From positions 24,402,001 through 24,466,000 of the forward strand of contig CM077597.1 in NCBI GenBank assembly GCA_039654915.1: DNA of 64,000 bases. The letters are read 5' to 3'. This DNA comes from Aquilaria yunnanensis (taxonomy: Eukaryota; Streptophyta; Magnoliopsida; Malvales; Thymelaeaceae). The notes below the pieces were generated by a model. That model made no database searches, had not been told where the DNA came from, and was given only the letters and a program-made list of their open reading frames with translations. The translations under genes and the position numbers were made by a program. This document shows, piece by piece, positions 36,142 to 47,692 of the stretch; within the stretch, counting starts at the first letter, position 1, and every line of letters starts with the position of its first letter.

Positions 36142-38588
36142 ATGTCTTCGCCAACTCCCCTTATGTCTGTTTTCACCATCTCGGAGAGCTGGCTTCCCCT
36201 TCTCAATCACACTTCCTGTACGTCTTCAGAAAAATTAGAAAGATGGACCAAAATTTTTTTTCTTCCTTCTTACGCCACCACCAGACTTCTTGGCCCTCAG
36301 GTGGTCAGTTTTATGAACCGCCGAAATAAGGTTACCATTTTTCGCGCCCAACTGAAGGCCGGTCTTCAGTTTCTTCCGTCGAGGGTGATTTGTGACTTTT
36401 GCCAATTTCATGGCATTGCCGTAAATCAACTTCCCCCGAACTCGTATTGCTATTTTAATGCCTTCCTTTGCATGTGCGGCATTTTCAAAATAGAACCCTA
36501 TTTCATTCTTTTTATGCAGTACTATAAGCTCTACGTGGTCCCGAAGGGTGGCTTTTACTTCATGCTGCCTCGAGGATCAGGGAGCAAAAAGTATATGTTC
36601 ACCTTCGCCACTAAGGACAGCTGGCGAGGGTGGCAAGAAAAATTCTTTTTTCTGAAGATGGAGGAGGCCTGGTCGTACGTTCCGACTGAGTGGGATTCGG
36701 GAAGGCTGGAGACGGATGTTGTAGACCTGAAGAGGCTGCTGACTCCTGAGTTGGCGGCCAGGTTCGTGGACTTCGACAGACGGATCCGGGCAATCTCCGA
36801 CTGGGACTCTGGTGTCCCTTCACGCTCCCTCTACCCTTTCCCCATCATGTGGAAACTGATGACCGAAGAGGTCCTTCGGGAACTAGGGGTAGTGAAGGAG
36901 CATGAGATAGACCTCGAGATGCCGGCTCCTGCCATCGCTGGGAAAGACTCCTGGCTGGTGAAACTCCTTTGGGAGAAGGTTACTTACGAGGCCTTTTGTG
37001 AGAGTAAGTTATCCAAAAAATTTTGTTATAGATACCACTTAGACTCACACTGATATTTTCCTTCCTTTTCAGAGATGGTCAACGAGTCCGCTGCTTACTA
37101 CAAGGCGCTCTTCCTCGGTCAAGCCAAGAAGGGGGAGCAAACAAAGAAGGCCATCTCCCGAAGGCGGAAATCATCTGGGGCCGGGCCATCCTCGGCAAAA
37201 CGGGCGAAGAAAAATGCTTCTCCTCCTCCTCCAGAAATTCCAAAGGAGACAGGTGAGAAGGTGGGTGAGGAGCCTGATGCCGCTGCTACCCCACCAACCG
37301 AGGTCGCCGCTGATGCCCCTTCTCGGAGTCCTACTACCTCGGTGGCTCTTCTGGATGCCTTGGTGGAAGTCCCTTCTGCCGAGGAGCGCCGGAAGAGCAA
37401 AGGCAAGGAAATTTCTACCGAGGGGGTCCGGGACGCTGATGATGATGTCACCGAGGTGCCACCAGGTTCATTTTTTGGACAAGCTGCAGTGTCTTTATTT
37501 ATTTTTGAACTTTTGAGCATTGCTTGCCTTAACAAGTTTCTTGTCTTGTCGTGCAGAGGAGGTACCGTCTTCGGGGTGGGTGGCCGAGCACGCCCGGAAA
37601 CGGGCCCTTCGGGATTCCCATATCCCGAAAGGGAAGATCTCGAGGGAGCCTTTCTGGTTATTTACGAAGGACATGGACTTGTACTCCAGCGACTGCCAGC
37701 AAATGGCCAACCAAATTTCAAAGAGGATCCTCATCGAGGCCTCTTTCAAGGCTATTTCTGAGGCTTGTCCTGATGAAGAGTCCCTTGCTGCAAAAGTTTC
37801 CGAGCACGCTGCCCAGGTATACTTCGCGTCTTGTTTTCCTTTTGATTTCTTCTAAATGTTTGACCCATTTTTTGTCTTACTAACTTTGTTCTTACTTTGC
37901 AGCTGTTGGAGTACACCGACCTCCTTAAGGTTCGGGCGGCGAAGCAAGCGGCGTTCCGAGCCTGGGCCTTAGACTCTGTGGAGAAATCCAAGGTAATGCG
38001 CTCTGACTTGGTCGCAAAGAATTTGGAGACGGCTCAAGCTGTAAAGAAGGAGGTTGCTGCCGTTCGGGAGGAGTTGTTGAAGGAAAAAGAGGAACTTCTG
38101 AAGGACTCCTCCCAAAGATATATGACCTCGGTTCCAAGCTGGCGGAGCTGACTTCGGAAAACGAGGCATATTAGAAGGAGAAGTCAGAGTCTGAGGCTCT
38201 CCTGGCCAAGGTGCTTGCTGAGAAGGCCGCGCTCCAGGCCGAGGTCGAGTCTTTGAAGAAGGAGCCAAAGAAGAAGAAGACGAAGGCACTGAAAAAGGAG
38301 ATCGCTGATCTAGAGAAAGAGCTTGATGACTTAGCTGTTGCGAAGGACAAGGCCGACCAAGCGACCAAGGTCGGTTTTCAGGACGGCTTTTGCCTCGCTC
38401 GTCATCAAGTTTTGTAGAGGTTTCCCGGTCTGGACCTCTCCTTTTTGGTGGCCCTGAACATCCCCGAGGGACCTCGGTGGTCTTGGTCAAAAATTGAGCA
38501 CCTCAATTTGCCCTTTCCTCTTCCGGCGCTGAAGGCGGTGGATAAGGACGCAGGAGGTGGTGGCTCCCTAGACACCAAGGTCTCTTAG
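36142..38588 (+). pseudogene. E3 antisense accessory gene, four exons (best exons 1-3)
   Basis: Exons 36142-37003, 37073-37465, 37557-37816 and 37903-38588. Introns 37004-37072 (69 bp), 37466-37556 (91) and 37817-37902 (86), all GT-AG, with TTACTAAC before the last acceptor. Allowing for one lost base in exon 4 the exons total 2202 bp, 734 codons. Start MSSPTPLMSVFTISESW; the ATG at 36163 is an alternative. Exon 1 keeps FCQFHGIAVNQLPPNSYCYF, FMQYYKLYVVPKGGFYFMLP and KLMTEEVLRELGVVKEHEID. Exon 2 is Lys/Arg-rich then Ser/Glu-rich. Exon 4 is a lysine/glutamate coiled coil (KALKKEIADLEKELDDLAV). Exons 1-3 are fully open. Exon 4 has a 1-base deletion near 38118 and stops at about 38172 and 38415. 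Likely polyadenylation signal AATAAA at 38680. Confidence 0.88.
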
Positions 38589-39003
38589 TCTCTTTTAGGG
38601 CCCTTTGCCTTCTTTTTCTCCTTTTTTGCGCTTCTTCTTTTGGTGAGCTTCCTTCTTTGTACTTAGATCCATCTCTGTTAATAAAGATTCCTTCTTTCAT
38701 GAATTTTTGGCTAAGTCTGTTGCGCAAAATCTTTGATTCCTCATTGTCCCGAACATGTTCGCTTAAGAGACTTCGGAAGATCATAGCTAGACTTATCATG
38801 CCAATTTCCCTTGGAATCATCCTTGGGAGATTCTCTTAAGTGAATCTCCACTCTTCAGAGAAGGCTGATAACCTTTGTAAATAAGCTTTCTTTCGGCGAC
38901 GACTATTCTTGTGAAAAGAAGCTTCTGTACTTAGACAAAAATTTTCTAAGAAACTTTTGTACTTAGAAATTTTTCTAACTTGTACAATTTCCCCACCAAA
39001 ATC
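38589..39003. other. E3 convergent 3' spacer
   Basis: Holds the AATAAA at 38680-38685 for the accessory gene, and one copy of the CGAACATGTTCG palindrome near 38753. No gene. Confidence 0.6.
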
Positions 39004-40085
39004 CTAAGCATAGAAATTTTTCAAGGCATCCGAATGCCATATATTTTTTAATTCTACGCCTTCGGCATCGCCGAGCTTGTAAACTCCTTTTCGCACTTCG
39101 GCAAGTACCAGATAAGGACCTTCCCAATTTACGCAAAGTACTCCATAGGATGGCCTTCGAGGCCCAAATTCAGCCTTTCAGAGAACGAGGTCTCCTTTCT
39201 TTATTCCCTTCGGCCTGGCGCGCAAGTTTATAGCCGCGGACACTCTTTGCTGAAAAGCTTTTCTTCTTAGCTCGGCTATTTCTCTGTGTTCGCCGATGAG
39301 GTCCAGCTTAGCTCTCAGGCCGAGGTCATTTCCCCTTTCATCAAACACTTGTACTCGCACCGATGGTTGTACTACCTCAATTGGGATGATGGCCTCTGTA
39401 CCAAAAATAAGTGAAAAAGGTGTTTCCCCTGTGGCTCTATGGGGTGTTGTTCGGTAGCTCCATAACACACTTGGGAGCTCTCCTGGCCATTTCCCTTTTG
39501 CTTCCCCCAACATCTTTTATGGTCCTATTAGATACTTTTACTTGCCCATTGCTTTGGGGATGAGCTACTAGGGCGAAGTGCATTTTTATTCCGAGGTTGA
39601 TAAATTCTTGGAACCCTTTGTCCATAAACTGGGATCCATTATCGGCTACTAACACCCTCGGTATGCTGAATTTGCACACAATGTTCTTCCATATGAACTT
39701 CTGCACATCTTTTGCCAAGATAGTCGCCAAGGGTTCTGCCTCAACCCATTTGGAGAAATAATCTACTACGACCACGCAGAACTTCATGCCTCCAGGCGCT
39801 GTTGGGAATGACCCAATGAGGTCTATGCCCCAAACTGCGAAGGGCCAGGGATAGTCAGCCGAAGTTACCAATTCCGAGGGTGCCCTTTGGATATCGTGTG
39901 TCTTTGGCAATTCCCACATTTCTGAACGTACTACCTGGCGTCTTTTCTTAAGGTAGGCCAAAAGTATCCTTGGCGAAGTATCACTGCTGCCAGGGAGTGC
40001 GAACCACAGGCGCCTTCGTGAACTTCTTCAAGGATCATTTCAGTATCCTCTTCGCCAACACACCTCTATAGTGGATTTGCATACC
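39004..40085 (-). pseudogene. pol: E3 integrase
   Basis: Ends at TAG (39006-39004). Core blocks AVWGIDLIGSFP, VVVDYFSKWVEAEPLATI, VADNGSQF and NGQVKVSNRTI lie at 39860-39530. The C-terminal KKGDLVL block is near 39180. A deletion of about 15 bases after the NRTIKD block shifts the frame near 39510. The zinc region (KCGNCQRHT) near 39920 is out of frame with the core, and a few codons of the HVGTDA block are lost near 39995. Confidence 0.88.
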
Positions 40086-41301
40086 TTTGCCGATATAATT
40101 CTTCTCCGATTAGGAAAAAATGACCGGCACATCTTCGCAGTTTTGCCGCTTCGCTGGGGTCTTCGGGGAGCTCACTGGTTGCGAGATATCTTTTTATCGG
40201 ATCTTTCCAGCCTTTTCCCGAGGTTACTATGCTTAGCACTGCGATGCTCAGGTGATTTAGCACCTCGGTGCATGTTTTTGACTTCACCAAGCAATCTACC
40301 TCGGCATTATCTCGTTGAGGCACATTTTTGATTCGTACGGTGTCGAACTCTCGAATAAGCTTTGCTACCAGTTCATGGTATTTTTCCAAGGTTGGGTCCT
40401 TCGCCCCATAGTCCTCGGCTATTTGTCGAACTACCAGCTGGGAATCGTTGTGGGCTTTCAAGTTTCTTACACCAATTTTTCTGGCTAGGCGTAACCCTGC
40501 TATGAGGGCTTCGTATTCAGCCATATTGTTGGTGATGTTAAAGCTGAACTTGATGGCCTTTATTACTTCTAGACCTTCGGGGCCTCTGATAATTACCCCA
40601 GCTCCCTGGTGTTCAGACCCTGAGGCTCCGTCTACATATAGAGTCCATTCTGGCTCACGTTCGCCAGGATCCGAATGGCTGTCCTTGGTGATGGGTACTT
40701 CGGCAATGAAGTCTGCCAGAGATTGTACTTTTATGGCTTTCTGAGGTTCATAAGTAATGTCGTACTCGCCCAGCTCTATACACCATTTGGAAAGCCTTCC
40801 CGAATGATCAACTTTCCTCATGGTGTCCCGTAGAGGTAGAGTACTTCGGACGATGATTGGGTGAGCCTGAAAATATGGCCGTAGTCTTTTTCCTACTAGT
40901 ACCAGGGCATATATAGCTTTTTGTAGCAAGGGATACCTGACTTCGGCACTGTGCAGGGACTTGCTTACATAATAAACCGGCCATTGCTTCAGCCCCTCCT
41001 CTTTCACAAGGACCGAGCTTACTGCTTTTTCTGTGACTGTGAGGTACAACACAAGGGACTCTCCCTCACGAGGTTGCCGAAGAGTAAGCAGACGGGCCAC
41101 ATAGGCTTTGAATTCTTCCCAAGCCTTTTGGCAGTCCTTATTCCAAGGATGATCATCACATCCGAGGTCGCCCTCCTTTTTTGCTGCCTTAGTGAAGACT
41201 TTGAAGAATGCTCGACACCGGTCTCCATACCTGGAAATGAACCTGCTAAGAGAGGTTCTCCTTCCGGTGAGTCTCTGCACGTCTTTCATTGTGACGGGAG
41301 T
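40066..41301 (-). pseudogene. pol: E3 tandem RNase H domains
   Basis: Open from 41289 to 40066 (407 codons). Gypsy RNase H (LVLYLTVTEKAVSSVLVKEE, YYVSKSLHSAEVRYPLLQK) is followed by archaeal-type RNase H (EWTLYVDGASGSEHQGAG, NMAEYEALIAGLRLARKIG, NDSQLVVRQIAEDYG) with its acidic residues intact. The linker to integrase ends in RFANPL-like sequence. TGA at 41304-41302 separates it from RT; E5 shares that stop and E2 has CGA. Confidence 0.92.
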
Positions 41302-42129
41302 TCAGAATTCAAGCAGAGCCTTAACTTTTTCTGGGTTAGCATCAATGCCTCTTTCTGATACCATGTACCCAAGAAACTTTCCCGAGGTTACGCCGAAGAC
41401 GCATTTTTCGGGATTGAGGTGAATTCCGAAGGTTCTGAGCTGGTGGAAAGTCTCCTTCAGATCTGCGACGTGGTCGCAAGGCAACTTGCTCTTGACTATC
41501 ATGTCATCAACGTAAACTTCCATGTTCCTCCCTATTTGGTCCTTAAAGACCTTGCTCATCAACCTCTGGTAGGTAGCTCCCGCATTTTTGAGCCCGAAGG
41601 GCATCCTGATGTAACAAAACGTTCCACCCTCGGTGATGAAGGCGGTTTTCACCTCATCTTCGAGGTCCATCCTTATTTGATGATACCCACTGAAGGCATC
41701 CAGGAAACTCAGGAGCCCGTATTCGGCAGTTGAGTCTACCAACTGGTCTATTGGTGGGAGAGGGTATGAATCTTTTGGGCAAACATCATTCAAGTTTCTG
41801 AAGTCGATGCACATTCGGAGCTTACTGCTCCCTTCTTTTGTGGCAAAAACCATGTTGCTCAACCATTCGGGGTACTTGACTTCTCTGATTACATCGGCGT
41901 CTAATAAGCGCTGGACTTCAGTTTTGACGAAGTTATTTTTATGGAGTGAGATGCCCCTTTTCTTTTTCCGGACAGGTTTTGCTTCCGGACTTACTTTAAG
42001 GCTATGATGTATTATGCGAGGGTCTACCCCCGGCATATCTTTCGGCGAGTAGGCAAATAGATCTTTATTCATCAGTAGAAAGGATACAAGTTTTTTCTTG
42101 TCACCTTTGGCCAAGTTTTTCCCTATTCA
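41302..42129 (-). pseudogene. pol: E3 reverse transcriptase
   Basis: Open from 42114 to 41302 (270 codons) between two TGA codons. Contains DMPGVDPRIIHHSLKV, LRMCIDFRNLNDVCPKDSYP, FLDAFSGYHQIRMDLED, MPFGLKNAGATYQRLMSKVF and the catalytic VYVDDM. The upstream TGA (42129-42127) is shared with E2. The domain itself looks complete. Confidence 0.92.
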
Positions 42130-42357
42130 GGTATTTCGGCCCGGGACAAGTTCCACTTCTTCTATTTCTACCTTCACGGGATCTTCTACCTCTCCCTCTT
42201 TTGGCCTTCCATCTGACAAAACCTCTGCATCCATGGTTTGTGCGAGGTTGGTTACTAGGGCCTTTCATGCTTTGACGAACACTTTCCTTACTTCACCTTG
42301 ATCGATAAAGATTTCTGCGTCTCCATCCTTGGTGGCAAAAGTGACGGTTAAGTACTT
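42130..42357 (-). pseudogene. pro: E3 protease C-terminal remnant
   Basis: Starts at KYLTVTFATKDGDAEIFID beside the foreign insert and continues FIDQGEVRKVFVKA, with a stop, to EVELVPGRNT. The active-site half and the gag C-terminus are missing, replaced by 42358-45746. Confidence 0.85.
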
Positions 42358-45300
42358 TAAGGAAGGAGGAATTGTTAGGCACCTCCTAAGTGCTTGGCTT
42401 AGGCCAAGAAGGACCAAGAAAAATGAGAGAAAATAGAAAGGGAGAGTAAGAAGAACTATGGAGTCTAGTGCAGTGGTCTATGCGTAAAGCTGGAGACTTT
42501 CAGGGCCTAAATGCACATGGGAAGGAACTATGGAAAAACAGGCAGAAATCCAAGAAAAAGGATCAAATTGTACACTGAGAGGGGTGGTACAATTAAATCC
42601 ATAAACTTAAGGTTGGCATTTTCGGCCATGCAAACTTTTATGATGGCTAGTGCAAGACTAGACCAAATGTGGGAGACAACAATGATTACTAGTCAAAATC
42701 TTGTCTACCACTAAGGTACTATTCATGAGTTAACTAGCTAAACTAACTAGTTTGTTGTCTAGTTCATGGCCGGTTATGCATAGGTGTTTATAACACCTTG
42801 GTACTTGTGTTGTTTACTTGCTTGGCATTATGGGCCATGTATGGACTAAAGTGTCATTGGAATCAAGATTTTAGTGGCGGCATTGAGCACATGAGGAGTT
42901 AAAGGCTACTTTGTCTCATGCAAATTAATGGAAGCCAAAGTTAGCATTTTAGCTAACTAAAACTCAAGACATTTCGGCCGAAACTAGTCAAAGGCTACTT
43001 GATTCATTTCGGGTTAGCTTGTTCTTCATTTGGCCGAAAGAGTTCTTGTGCTTCTCCTTGGGAAATTGGTCTTGAATTCAAGAATCTTGAAGACACTTGA
43101 AGGATTCAAGCTTGGGAGCTTGATTTCGGTGCTAGACTACTTCAATTTCAAGCTTGGATTTGAAGAATCAAAAAGAGCCGAGCCTATTTTGAGCTAAGGT
43201 TCTTGAGGTAACCTTGTTAATTTCCTTGAATTCATGGTAGTTCTTCCATGTACAAGGAACCTAAGTGCTTAATTGAAGTTATATTAAGCTAAATGAGCAA
43301 GAAATGTCTCGGTTTGGAAGTGGGTTGTTGGCCGAATGTGTTGGGTGAATAAACTTGGTGTTCTTCTTCATTTCCATGGAAATTAATCCATGACTAAGTG
43401 TTGTTGTTGCCTATTTGTTCTTGTGCTAGGAAAGTTTGAGTGAAGGACATCAAGTTGAGCAAATTTGAGTTTGGCCGAATGGTTCATCTTTGAGGTAAAT
43501 CATGTTCTTCTTGTGTTTACATGGCATTGATGCCATGATTATTCATAAATGATGAGTTGGTGAATGTATGTTCGTTTGGAATGACGAGGAACATTGTTAT
43601 GTGAAGTTAGGCTTTATGGCCGAGGGCTTGAAGTGGCATAATTTGGTGCTCATAACTTGAATACATGGTAATGATACCATGAAACAATAATCATCAATGA
43701 TTTGATGCTATGTGTTGAGTTGGTTTGATAAAGAACATTGATGTGTGTAGATAGGCACTATGGCCGAGAACTTGGACTAATGTGCTTGAGTGTCCTTTAC
43801 TTGGTAACATGGAAATTGTGCCATGAGTAAGCCTTATTGATGGTTGGAAAATCAAGTAGTGAGTAAAATGATGAGTACCACCTATGTATATGAAATTGGA
43901 CTGTATGGCCGAAATCTTGAATTAGTATATAATGGTGTACTTCAATGGGTTGCATGGTATTGATGCCATGGATGATGTTCATTGATGATTAGAAGATCAT
44001 GTTGTGAGCTAGAATGATGGGTAGCACATAAATATGGAAATGGTCTATTTGGCCGAGAGCATAAGCTTGTGTATCTTAGTGTTCTGCATGTAAATCATGG
44101 TAGTTAGTCCATGAGTGTGCGTGTTAATGCCTATGTGATTGTTTTGGTAGGCATTGTGATTGAGGAACACTTGGATACTTGAAGCTTGGTTGTAACCGAG
44201 AGCTATTGAGGTAGGGTTCACTAACACTTGATGTTGCTTGGTAATGTGCCATGGTTCAAGTGTTTAGAGTGGCTAAGTGATGGTTAAATTTTGCCAAACG
44301 ACCTTAGTTGCTTGATGGGCTTTAAAGTTTATACTTGGTTGAATTGTTGATTAGCTAATTGACTAGTGTACATGTACTAGAAATGCAAGTAAATGTGGCC
44401 TATTTGCTTGGCATTTTGGGAGCTCCAAGTGGAAATGATATTGGAAAGGTTTGTGTGCAAAAATGCACATGGGTACATGTAAGGCTTATATGGCTGAGAG
44501 CACTTTTGTGGAGTGGGTGTGTGTCGTTGTGTGCTTTGGTGATTCCTTGTGCATGCTAACCCCACTTATGGATTAATTGCCATGGTTATCTATCTTGTAT
44601 ATGTATATGCTTGGTTTTCTTGTCTTTGTGTTTGTTTTGCAGGTTGAACTAGCTAATGGGAGGTTAAGCTTTGAGTGAATACTCAGCTTAACTAAATAGA
44701 CTCATTTTTGAGTTGAATATATATGAGTGAATCCTTCTGAGTTTTTACTCACTGCCCATCCTTTTATTTGCAGGCAAGGACATTCGGCCTGAATAGTGCT
44801 AAGCTGCTTTGTATGTGTGCTTAGTGTTTATTTGCTTAGTTTCCAAGGTATATGCCAATGTGTGCTTGGATTGGCTTACTACTTTTGGGCTCATTACAAG
44901 TCTTATTGTTTGTTGGCCGAGACTTATGTTTTAAGTTTGTAGGCTGTAGAGTTGGATCTGTCTAGGGGGAGCATGGATACTTGGACTTTAGCTCTGATTG
45001 TGGTATTCACCTTTATGACCATGAATATGGCCATAGGCTTGGTGTTGCAGTGTGTACTTCTGTATGGGATTCTCAAGGTTTTATTTGACCATTAGGAGTA
45101 TGGTCTCGGGTTGTATGTAACTTGGCATGAACGACTTATGGATGCTTGGCATATATAGCCATGTTAGATGCTAGGTAGACAACCCTTTTGGTTTGTATAT
45201 ATGTGTGGTCTTGGATACCTAGTTTGATGATGTTTTGTGGATCTTGGATGCCAAGTTGTGTATGGGCTTATGGATGGCATTATCCTTGGACTTATGTGCA

Positions 45301-45746
45301 GAATATTATGGGCCTAAACTTATGAAATTGTGGTGCACTATTATATGTATGATTGTTGGCCGAGAGCACCATGCATATTACCTTGTAGTTTTCAAAATCT
45401 AAACCAACATTGTGGGCTTTTTGGTTGCCATAGAGGTAGTACACTTGATTGCACACCATGTATGCACTTAAAGTTGCATTAAGTGTTGCCTTGCTTGATA
45501 TGCAAGTAATCAATTTTAACCCTGCTTGTTGTGCAAGTTAGTGGTATTGGGCCTTGCCTTTGCTACAAGTTGTTATTGGAATTGTTTTAAACGCCACCTG
45601 GGCCACCTCCCAGGTCTCTTAACTTAAGAAAATAAGACTTAAAAGTTGCCATTGCTTGCTTGGCCGAGAGCTAGAAACTTGATTTAGAGTTAGGCTTGTA
45701 AGTTAGTTTAGAAACTTATAGGCCAGGGCCTGAGTGAGGTGTGACA
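42358..45746 (+). mobile_element. Non-coding LTR-like insert 1 in E3
   Basis: Replaces about 1 kb of E3. A TG...CA unit can be read from TGTTAGGCACC (42373) to GAGGTGTGACA (45746), 3374 bp. No target duplication (flanks GGAAT and GTGAG). Its reverse complement starts TGTCACACC and resembles the start of insert 2 (TGTCGTGCCC), including a shared CCTGGCC. Inner blocks also match: CCTGCAAA(A/G), the AGCATGCACAA block, AAGCACACAAC. It holds a tandem array at 43032-44500 and no coding ORF. Best guess: solo LTR of a chromovirus-type element, later rearranged. Confidence 0.6.
43032..44500 (+). repeat. Diverged tandem array, period about 144 bp
   Basis: GGCCGA or a variant recurs at 43032, about 43177, 43330, 43473, 43618, 43762, 43907, 44051, 44194 (AACCGA) and 44492 (GGCTGA, two periods on). 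Spacings are mostly 143-145. Each unit also carries a small inverted repeat such as CATGGTATTGATGCCATG about 60-70 bp later. Units are strongly diverged. Confidence 0.75.
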
Positions 45747-46866
45747 GTGAGTCCCTCCGAAGGCCCCGTGTCATGGCGAGGATGCGTATTTCGGACCAAA
45801 AGTCCAGGACACTTAAGGCCTCTCTATTTAATCTTTCGACATAATCGCGGATGGTTTCTCCATTCTTTTGCGCAATGTCGAACATCTGGACCGGTATCTT
45901 CGCCATTGGACGGCTTCCAACAAACTGTTGCGTAAAGGCAGTGGACAGCTCCTGAAACTCCCTGATGGTTTTAGGGATCAATGAGTTATACCACGTCGTT
46001 GTGGGCCCTGCGAGGGTGACCTCAAAGCATTTGCACAAAGTAGCATCATCAGCGTCGTGTAACACCATGCTACGTTTGTATTTAGTTAAATGAGCCTGTG
46101 GGTCAATTCGGCCATCATAGGTTTCGAGCCGAGGCACCCGAAAGTCACTTGGCATGGGCGCCTCTACTACTGTTCGGATGAACGGCGATTCATCCCCACT
46201 AAAAGCTTCAGACAGCCTACCCCAAACTGGTTTCCGAGCTACCTGTCTCTCTACCCTTTCCAATCTTGCTATTACCTTTTCCATGAGGAGCGCGGCACTG
46301 GGCACTTCATCCTGGTGCTTGTAAGTCTCGGGGAAAAGAGATTGCCGGCTCCTTTTCGGGGACGGACTTCACTGCTGAGGGGATGGCGACTTTGCCTTAG
46401 GCGATGAACTTTTTTGTCGTAGGGTTTTAGGCCGTTTAGGTCCTACTGGCCCCTTAGATCGTCCCCCGAGGGGTATGTTTTCCATTGAGGACTCATCACG
46501 CGGATTCCCACTTCCCGAACTCCGGTAAGCTGATCTCGGGCTTTTCTCCCGAGGGAGTGCTGGCGAGGAAGGCCTTTGGGCCTGCGTTGGTTGCGGCCAT
46601 CTTTGGTCTATTTGCTGCGTCATTTCGGCCATAATAGAGCATTGGAAGTCGCATAGAAAACTTATAGTTATGACTAGAGGACGTTCTTCCTCAAGCGAGG
46701 AAGTCCCTGGAAGGGTTTGCTCAGTTGCCAGTTGAGCTTCAGGGTCGGACGAGGACTTCGGAAGTCCCTTCTCCTTTGAACGCCGAGTTTCAACAACGGT
46801 GACCTGAGGGTGAGTTCCCACAGACGGCGCCAAATGATGCCCGGTAGCATCTTCGTCAGGTGACAT
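45747..46866 (-). pseudogene. gag: E3 gag, N-terminal two thirds
   Basis: Starts MSPDEDATGHHLAPSVG at 46866, inside the 5' LTR, and reads through the PBS. One TGA (46371-46369) interrupts it; the same frame continues with RLERVERQVARKPVWGRLSE, VPRLETYDGRIDPQAHLTKY and GETIRDYVERLNREALSVLD, then is cut at GLRRDS by the insert. Confidence 0.9.
46815..46834 (-). promoter_or_regulatory. E3 primer-binding site
   Basis: Minus strand TTTGGCGCCGTCTGTGGGAA, the same as in E2, adjoining the LTR. Confidence 0.8.
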
Positions 46867-47692
46867 TATGACTTCAGGAGGGACTTCCTGTGAGTGAGGA
46901 CGTCTGGAGCAAAGGTTTCCTAGAGGAATGTGCCTGAAATGCTTAGAAGAAAAAAAGGTCAGGAGGTCCCCGGAGTGTTTTTCCGGGGAGGAGCCTCCGA
47001 CGCCCAAGTCAGTGTTCTGAGAGGAGATAAAGGAAGAGCACTAAGAGGCTAGGTGGTCTTGCCTGTTCGTGTTTTCTCAGGGGAAGGGGGCCTCCTTTGC
47101 GAAGGCTTGTTTCTTGGTATTTATAGTGGTGCCTAGTCCATTCAGATCACGACACGTGTTCGGTCAGATGCGATCTGTACTTCCGGGCGTAGGGGACAGG
47201 TAGCCGTTTGTAGGCTCCTCGGGTCTGGGATCGAGACAGGTCGTGACAAGACTCGAACGGCGTTGGCGCGTCAGACCCCTTTTCGAGGTAACGTGTAGCG
47301 CATGTGGGTGACATGTCAGAGGCTCCTTAAATGCCACTGCCGTACTCCCGAGGTTCTCTGGCGAGGTCGTCTTTCGGTACAGACGCCCTTCTTCGGGAAT
47401 TATGCCTGTAGTTCGGGGAGTTCCCTGGTTCGGGGGTTCCACCTTTGGGGAGGTTCTCTCCTGCTTGAAATAGCTGGTTCTTCATCTCCAAAGGCAATCC
47501 GTTTAGTCCCCCGAGGGAGCCGGTAGCATCCTTGGAATTCCTGTCGTTCTAGCCGAAGTCTCGAGTTCGAGACATTTGGCTTCGCTCCTTCTGAAGTCCG
47601 TGATATCGCCTCTTCCGGGTAACGCCAGGTTTCCTGACCATACTGTTGGCAAGATGTATGTACTGAGAGAGGTGATAGCCCTTCGGCTATCA
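46835..47692 (-). repeat. E3 5' LTR, 858 bp
   Basis: Runs TGATGCCCGGTAGCATC to CGGCTATCA on the plus strand. G-box CACGTG near 47154 and TATA (plus-strand TATTTATA) near 47118 as in E2. Followed by CACAT. Confidence 0.95.

Larger units (their letters stand above)
34611..47692 (-). mobile_element. Tat-lineage Ty3 retrotransposon E3
   Basis: Minus-strand element. 5' LTR 47692-46835, PBS, gag 46866-45747, a foreign insert 45746-42358, protease to integrase 42357-39004, antisense accessory gene on the plus strand 36142-38588, PPT 35468-35453, 3' LTR 35452-34611. Target duplication CACAT at 34606-34610 and 47693-47697. Without the insert it is about 9.7 kb, shorter than E2 by roughly the 1 kb of gag and protease lost at the insert. 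Confidence 0.95.

Noticed and set aside
36142..37053. Reading the E3 accessory gene as a single-exon gene ending at 37053
   Set aside because: The codons after 37003 lie in the GT-AG intron and are not conserved in E2 or E5, while the protein resumes after the acceptor in all three.
43032..44500. CRISPR-like or satellite array
   Set aside because: Units are diverged and contiguous without unique spacers, and the setting is a plant transposon; it is an internal tandem repeat, not CRISPR.
44377..44565. Small ORFs in insert 1 and insert 2
   Set aside because: All under about 95 codons, not shared between the two inserts, and overlapping tandem repeats.
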